Of a DNA stretch of 64,000 nt, positions 60,025 through 64,000 are shown in pieces. Source of the DNA: Bradyrhizobium rifense (lineage in GTDB: Bacteria > Pseudomonadota > Alphaproteobacteria > Rhizobiales > Xanthobacteraceae); NCBI RefSeq assembly GCF_008123425.1, contig NZ_VSSS01000030.1:277573-341572 (forward strand). The letters run 5' to 3'. A program made the translations under genes and the position numbers. Positions within the stretch are counted from its first letter, which is position 1. Each line of letters begins with the position of its first letter. Under the pieces are notes generated by a model. That model was given only the letters and a program-made list of their open reading frames with translations, did not search any database and had not been told where the DNA came from.

Positions 60025-60780
60025 CTACTTCATCTGTCCGATCAGCTGCGCCGCGCCGCTCGCCGTCTTCGCCAGTTTCAACAGTGCCTCGCGGCCGCCG
60101 GCGGCATAGGCTGCAGCGGCCCGCAACAGCTCGCGCAGCTGCGCCGCCGCGCCCGGATCGAACCGGCACCAGGCGCCGCCGGTCAGACGCGCGATCTCGC
60201 GAAACGCCTGTTCGGCGACTGCATCATGGCCTTCCTGAAACAGGAACACCGGCACCTTCAGCATGCCGAGCTCGCCGGCCTTGGCGCAGAGCGCGTCGAC
60301 CTTCTCCTCCATGGCATCGCCGACGAAGACGACGGCACGCACGCCCGATGCGACCGCCTCGCGCCGCGCGTCGGTCAACACCCTGCCGATCTGGGTGTCG
60401 CCACCGCGGCAATCGATCTTGCTCATCAGCGTCGCAAGCTTGCTGCTGTCCGAAATCCACCCGGTGGCACGGCATTCGTTGAAGCCGCGATAGTAGACGA
60501 GCCGGATGTCCAAGCTGCCGAGCGCCGCCGCTTCGCGAAACATGTCGGCCTGAAGCGCGCAGGCCATGTCCCAGGTCGGCTGCCGGCTCATCGTCGCATC
60601 CAGCGCGAAGATCAGGCGGCTCTTCGCGCCGGGCGCATGCGGCGACAGTGCTCGCGCCTTGGCGACGAAGGCGGCGACGTCCTCCGAGGTCGAGGTCGTT
60701 GCCTGCGGCAACGCACCGTCGCTTTCGGCTCTCGCCGAGACGGCCTCGCTATTGCGCGGTTTAATGGGGTCGCCGGGCAT
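60025..60780 (-). CDS. VWA domain-containing protein
   Basis: A 251-aa soluble protein. A von Willebrand A-like fold is suggested by LIFALDATMSRQPTWDMA (a D-x-T-x-S variant of the metal site), RLVYYRGFNECRATGW, GGDTQIGRVLTDARREA, and RAVVFVGDAMEE. It carries no signal peptide. I recall this VWA gene beside the DnaJ gene in other rhizobia; the pair is probably one unit, perhaps a membrane chaperone system. Function unknown. Confidence 0.85.
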   Translation of the reverse strand: MPGDPIKPRNSEAVSARAESDGALPQATTSTSEDVAAFVAKARALSPHAPGAKSRLIFALDATMSRQPTWDMACALQADMFREAAALGSLDIRLVYYRGFNECRATGWISDSSKLATLMSKIDCRGGDTQIGRVLTDARREAVASGVRAVVFVGDAMEEKVDALCAKAGELGMLKVPVFLFQEGHDAVAEQAFREIARLTGGAWCRFDPGAAAQLRELLRAAAAYAAGGREALLKLAKTASGAAQLIGQMK

Positions 60781-60842
60781 CCGTAGTCACGCTTTGTCTC
60801 GAACCACCAATGTGGATAGCGCACCCTGCCCGGTCAATGTGC

Positions 60843-60876
60843 AAAGCCTCCGCAGGCGGAAGCCGGCGGAGGCTTT
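60843..60876 (-). terminator. Terminator between the alpha/beta hydrolase and VWA genes
   Basis: AAAGCCTCCGC, a 12-bp loop and GCGGAGGCTTT form a perfect 11-bp stem with a short T-run. It lies 30 bp past the stop of the hydrolase gene on the minus strand and should end its transcript. Confidence 0.8.
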
Positions 60877-60906
60877 AAAGCGTGTTTCCGACGATGGTCG
60901 GACTGA

Positions 60907-61767
60907 TCAGCTCTTGGCTGGCGACATCAGGGCAACGGGACCCGGCTCGAGCACCTTCGGCGGCGACGACGTGGTGTCGACCGGCGCGATTGCGCTGTCG
61001 GTGTCGCTCAGGAATTTATCGAGCATGCCCTGGATCGAGTTCTTGGCCTGATCCGGACCGGTGTCACGCATGTCGTTGTGCTGGAAGTCGGTCTTCACGA
61101 CCTGAATACCGGCCTTCTCGCACTCCTCGTCGGTCGGGATCACGCCCGGATCGGTCTTGAACTGCGGATCCTTGGAGCGGAACGACAGGATCTTGAACTT
61201 GCCGGCGGTGACGAAGGGCACGCGGAGATTGTCCAGCGTCACGACCTTCTTGACCTCGTCCGGATACTGCTTGGCGAAATACATCGTGATGTCGCCACCC
61301 ATGGAATGGCCAACCATCGTCACCCGGGCGTAGTCGGCGTTGGGCTGAACCTTCTTCATCTCCTGCATCGCCAGATGGATGTTGGCGACACCGCGCAGGA
61401 TCTGCGGCAGGCGGCCGACATAGAGCTCACCGGGCTTGGTCACCATCGGCGGATCGGTCGGCAAATCATGCTGCGGGCTGACGACGAGATAGCCGCGCGC
61501 GGCGAAAATGTTGGCGAGGAAGCCGTACTCGGTGTTCTTGACGGTGTTGCCGTGATTGATCACTGCAACCGGCATCGTGATCATACCGGCATTGGCTTGC
61601 ATTTCCTTGTCGCGACGGATCGCGATGTCGACAGGCACGGGACGGTTGTCACGCGAAGCGTCGTAGAAGGTGACGGTCTCGTGCCTGATGGCCCACTTGC
61701 TCGCCGTGAAATAGGCGACGCCGCAAAGGGCACTGACACACACCAGAACGGCAATTCCACGCTTCAT
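60907..61767 (-). CDS. Alpha/beta hydrolase, exported or membrane-anchored
   Basis: A 286-aa protein with an N-terminal hydrophobic signal (MKRGIAVLVCVSALCGVAYFTA) and an alpha/beta hydrolase fold. The nucleophile elbow is GHSMGGD (about residue 154); the oxyanion region is AVINHGNTV. Acid and His candidates are in the C-terminal half (KTDFQHNDM). The tail of about 25 residues is Pro/Ser-rich. A PhaR-type palindrome lies upstream (61922), which would tie it to PHB metabolism, for example as an esterase, but this is inference. The substrate is unknown. Confidence 0.85.
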   Translation of the reverse strand: MKRGIAVLVCVSALCGVAYFTASKWAIRHETVTFYDASRDNRPVPVDIAIRRDKEMQANAGMITMPVAVINHGNTVKNTEYGFLANIFAARGYLVVSPQHDLPTDPPMVTKPGELYVGRLPQILRGVANIHLAMQEMKKVQPNADYARVTMVGHSMGGDITMYFAKQYPDEVKKVVTLDNLRVPFVTAGKFKILSFRSKDPQFKTDPGVIPTDEECEKAGIQVVKTDFQHNDMRDTGPDQAKNSIQGMLDKFLSDTDSAIAPVDTTSSPPKVLEPGPVALMSPAKS

Positions 61768-62113
61768 TTTCGTCCTTCGCCTCAGGCCTGTCTCACCTGA
61801 AGTCCCTGTCGAAACCGTGTTTGTTCGGGGAGCTCTTTGGCTCCCTCGCGCCTATTCCCCAATATACGTCACAGCCGCGTGACAGGAAGGCCAAATATTG
61901 TGATTTGGCAGCCCTTTCATTGTGCGACGCACACGTTTGTTGGGCACCCGTCCTGATACCGCTACGTCAGGGTGCAGGTCACCATCCGACGCAACTTGTG
62001 ACGATGGGGTTCAATTTCACAGTAACCGCAGGATGAAAACGACTTCGCACGGGCGCAGTTCCGATGGGAACCGGCCGTAATGGGGCGGATAGGAAGTAAC
62101 AATATACCGCCGC
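61768..62113. other. Intergenic region with a PhaR-type site and two inverted repeats
   Basis: A 346-bp gap between the hydrolase start and the mipZ stop. It holds GTGCGACGCAC (61922-61932), identical to the site at 56912, and an inverted repeat GCCAAAT-ATTGTG-ATTTGGC (61890-61909). A GTCAC-N6-GTGAC repeat (61868-61883) and a hairpin around GGGCACCC...CAGGGTGC (61942-61975) are also present. These probably make up the hydrolase promoter region. No gene is seen. Confidence 0.55.
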
Positions 62114-63037
62114 CTAGGCGCCGAGGATGTCGTGAACCTCGAGCGGCTTGTCGACCTGGCTGAACCACTCGGCGCGATTTGCCGCACGGCGACGGCCGCG
62201 CTCGTCGAGCGGCAGCTTGAGCTGGCGGAGCAGGCTCGTCACCTCTTCCCGCGCGGTGAGATGGCCGAGATTCGGCCGCATCCCGAGCGTGGCCTCGTCG
62301 ATCTCGTCGAGCGCCGTCAGGCCACGCGGAAAAAACTCGCGATAGACGACGCGCTCGGCAAAGCCGTCGACGTAGCGGAAGCCGAGCCGCAACGACAGAT
62401 CCTTCAGCCCCTCGGCGACGAGTTGCTTGTTACGGGAGCCGAGCATCGACAGGCGGTTGCGCACCACGATCCAGTCGGTGGTCGAGCCATCGAGCTGGCG
62501 GCGCTTGCGCCTGACGTCGCGCACCATCTCGGCGTAATGGCTTTCGCCTGTCACCGCGTAATTGGCGGGGTCGACAGTGCCGAGCACGTCGAAATCGAGG
62601 AAGCTGTCGTTGATCGGCGTGACCAGCGTGTCGGCCATCGAATGGGCAAGCCGCATCAGGTAGCTGTCGGTGCCAGGCGTATCGATGACGATGAAGTCGA
62701 AGCTGCTCTCGACCGCCGAGACCGCCTCCATGAATTGAAGGAACTCGGAATTCTCGTTCTCGGCGACCTGCATGGTCTCGCCGAGCTTGATGCAGCGATG
62801 CATCGGCAGCTCGAGGTCGAGCTTGGTGCGGCGCGCCCAGGCGGAGCGGTTGTTGATGTAGCGGGTGAAGCTTTGCTGGCGGCAGTCGAGGTCAATGGTG
62901 GCGACGCGCTGGCCGACCTTCAGGAGCGCAACTGCGATGTGAAGGGCGGTGGTCGATTTGCCGGAGCCGCCTTTTTCATTGCCGAGCACGACGACATGCG
63001 CCGAGCCGGATTGGCTTTGGCTAGCCTGCACAAGCAT
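62114..63037 (-). CDS. mipZ: Division-plane positioning ATPase MipZ
   Basis: The start is the ATG at 63037 (MLVQASQSQ), after TTGAGGATC; the product is 307 aa. It is a ParA/MinD-type ATPase with the deviant Walker A KGGSGKST, the switch RVATIDLDCRQQSFTRYINNR and FIVIDTPGTDSYLMRLAHSMAD. The MipZ-specific LPMHRC, PANYAVTGESHYAEMV and WIVVRNRLSMLGSRNK segments are recognisable. MipZ forms a bipolar gradient and blocks FtsZ assembly away from midcell in alphaproteobacteria. It is a single gene, divergent from panC. Confidence 0.92.
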   Translation of the reverse strand: MLVQASQSQSGSAHVVVLGNEKGGSGKSTTALHIAVALLKVGQRVATIDLDCRQQSFTRYINNRSAWARRTKLDLELPMHRCIKLGETMQVAENENSEFLQFMEAVSAVESSFDFIVIDTPGTDSYLMRLAHSMADTLVTPINDSFLDFDVLGTVDPANYAVTGESHYAEMVRDVRRKRRQLDGSTTDWIVVRNRLSMLGSRNKQLVAEGLKDLSLRLGFRYVDGFAERVVYREFFPRGLTALDEIDEATLGMRPNLGHLTAREEVTSLLRQLKLPLDERGRRRAANRAEWFSQVDKPLEVHDILGA

Positions 63038-63310
63038 GGCGATCCTCAACACCCCTAAACAATATCTTCGAGTTGGCCGCGTCTGCGGTCAAGTGAAATG
63101 CGTGACAGGATGACGAAATCACAGTGCGCTGGTCTTCATCATGAATTGTGTCGCGGTGTCGCGTCTGTGATCCAGCCCACAAGGGCGCGACATCGTCGCT
63201 GCGGGGAACGCTGTGCTGCATGTCGATGCATGGCGTCCACGACCGCCGCTTGTTAAGGTTAGCCGCAAGCGCGGCAGGCCGCGCCCATCCCCAACAATCC
63301 CTGAGTCCCG

Positions 63311-64000
63311 ATGTCACGAAGCCCCTTGATCACCCGCACGGTGCCCGCCCTGCGACGCGCCGTCGACAATCTTCGCAAGCGAAAGGCCACGGTCGCGTTG
63401 GTTCCGACCATGGGGGCACTCCATGACGGGCATGTGTCGCTGGTGCGCTTGGCGAAGCGACGCGCGAGCCGCGTCGTTGTGTCGATCTTCGTCAACCCGA
63501 CTCAGTTCGCGCCGACCGAGGATTTCGGCGCTTATCCGCGGACCTGGAAGACCGACATCGCCAAGCTCGCGGCCGAGGATGTCGACATCGTCTGGCACCC
63601 CGGCGTCGAGGCGATGTATCCGGAGGGCTTTGCGACGCGCGTCGTTCCTGAGGGACCGGCGCTGGCCGGCCTCGAGGACCGCTTCCGCCCGCACTTCTTC
63701 GGCGGCGTCGCCACCGTCGTCGGCAAGCTGTTCACGCAATGCCGGCCTGATGTCGCGATCTTCGGCGAAAAGGACTTCCAGCAATTGCGCGTGGTGACGC
63801 AGATGGCGCGCGACCTCGACCTTGGCGTGAAGGTGATCGGCTCCCGCACGGTGCGCGAGCCCGACGGGCTCGCGATGTCATCACGCAACGTCTACCTCTC
63901 GCCCGAGGAGCGGCAGACCTCCACCACCCTCTACCGTGCCATGAAGGACAGCGCTCGCCGGATCCAGGCCGGCGAAGCCATCGCGAGCGCAATGGCGCGC
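63311..64000 (+). CDS. panC: Pantoate--beta-alanine ligase (5' part; gene runs off the window)
   Basis: The ATG at 63311 begins MSRSPLITRTVPALRRAVDN, and 230 codons are visible before the window ends. Pantothenate synthetase motifs are intact: LVPTMGALHDGH (HIGH-type motif), VVSIFVNPTQFAPTEDF, FGEKDFQQL and LAMSSRNVYLS (KMSKS-type). The enzyme joins pantoate and beta-alanine using ATP in the CoA pathway. It is divergent from mipZ across 273 bp with no other gene. The C-terminal part, about 50 residues, lies outside the window. Confidence 0.93.
   Translation, partial: MSRSPLITRTVPALRRAVDNLRKRKATVALVPTMGALHDGHVSLVRLAKRRASRVVVSIFVNPTQFAPTEDFGAYPRTWKTDIAKLAAEDVDIVWHPGVEAMYPEGFATRVVPEGPALAGLEDRFRPHFFGGVATVVGKLFTQCRPDVAIFGEKDFQQLRVVTQMARDLDLGVKVIGSRTVREPDGLAMSSRNVYLSPEERQTSTTLYRAMKDSARRIQAGEAIASAMAR

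Noticed and set aside
1..64000. CRISPR arrays, tRNA or rRNA genes, transposases
   Set aside because: No regularly spaced identical repeats, cloverleaf sequences, rRNA-like segments or transposase motifs were recognised while reading both strands by eye.

Overview
The window reads as chromosomal DNA of a slow-growing nodulating or soil alphaproteobacterium, most probably Bradyrhizobium or a close relative. This is inferred from the high GC content and the gene set: divK-pleD, the division ATPase MipZ, EipB, a PHB phasin, clpS-clpA, a D,D-carboxypeptidase with a C-terminal SPOR domain, and many ABC-type solute-binding proteins. No rRNA, tRNA, CRISPR array, transposase or phage gene was seen. 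The right end cuts through panC; the left end opens in a decayed copy of a transporter gene that is complete at 7.4-8.6 kb.

Layout. 0-2.7 kb: an MFS pseudogene fragment, two short conserved hypotheticals, a cluster of three tiny genes (module A: membrane micropeptide, 65-aa protein, Cys-rich exported protein) and a transglutaminase-like protein. 2.9-9.4 kb: an acyltransferase, an AraC regulator with an SDR and a nitronate monooxygenase, and a divergent MFS/TetR pair sharing a palindromic operator. 9.5-15 kb: a GntR/FCD regulator divergent from a complete five-gene branched-chain-amino-acid-type ABC transporter. 15-20 kb: divK-pleD, a DUF3572 gene coupled to dinB, and small ACT and RidA proteins. 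20-27.2 kb: a type I secretion pair (HlyD-like, HlyB-like) divergent from a BAHT-type O-heptosyltransferase and an AIDA-type strand-loop-strand repeat protein; this looks like one glycoprotein export system. 27.3-34.2 kb: housekeeping genes (eipB, ridA, gdpD-like, an acyltransferase, HIT; trmO, azlCD; a lytic transglycosylase). 34-40 kb: an orphan TRAP binding protein, a GH130-like and GT4-fusion pair, then module B, a second version of the micropeptide cluster. 40-44 kb: a HAD phosphatase and an aldoxime dehydratase/nitrilase operon with an AraC regulator. 44-51 kb: an amino-acid binding protein and a class III aminotransferase divergent from a LysR regulator, an aldo/keto reductase, a 53-aa membrane protein with a FixK/FNR-type box, an MFS exporter and a cupin. 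51-64 kb: clpA, clpS, a TadG-like protein, a phasin, a D,D-carboxypeptidase, a DnaJ-domain and VWA pair, an alpha/beta hydrolase, mipZ and panC.

The most notable features are: (1) modules A and B, 38 kb apart, which keep the same leader DNA, the same approx. 32-aa membrane micropeptide and the same Cys-rich exported protein but carry unrelated middle genes; (2) the type I secretion/heptosyltransferase/AIDA-repeat locus, in which the repeat protein has neither a Sec signal nor a beta-barrel; (3) a GTGCRACGCAC palindrome found twice in the phasin promoter and once upstream of the alpha/beta hydrolase; (4) a FixK/FNR-type box upstream of a very small membrane protein; (5) three GGTACGA elements at exact 30-bp steps in the aminotransferase/LysR intergenic region. 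Functions come from motif recognition without database searches.
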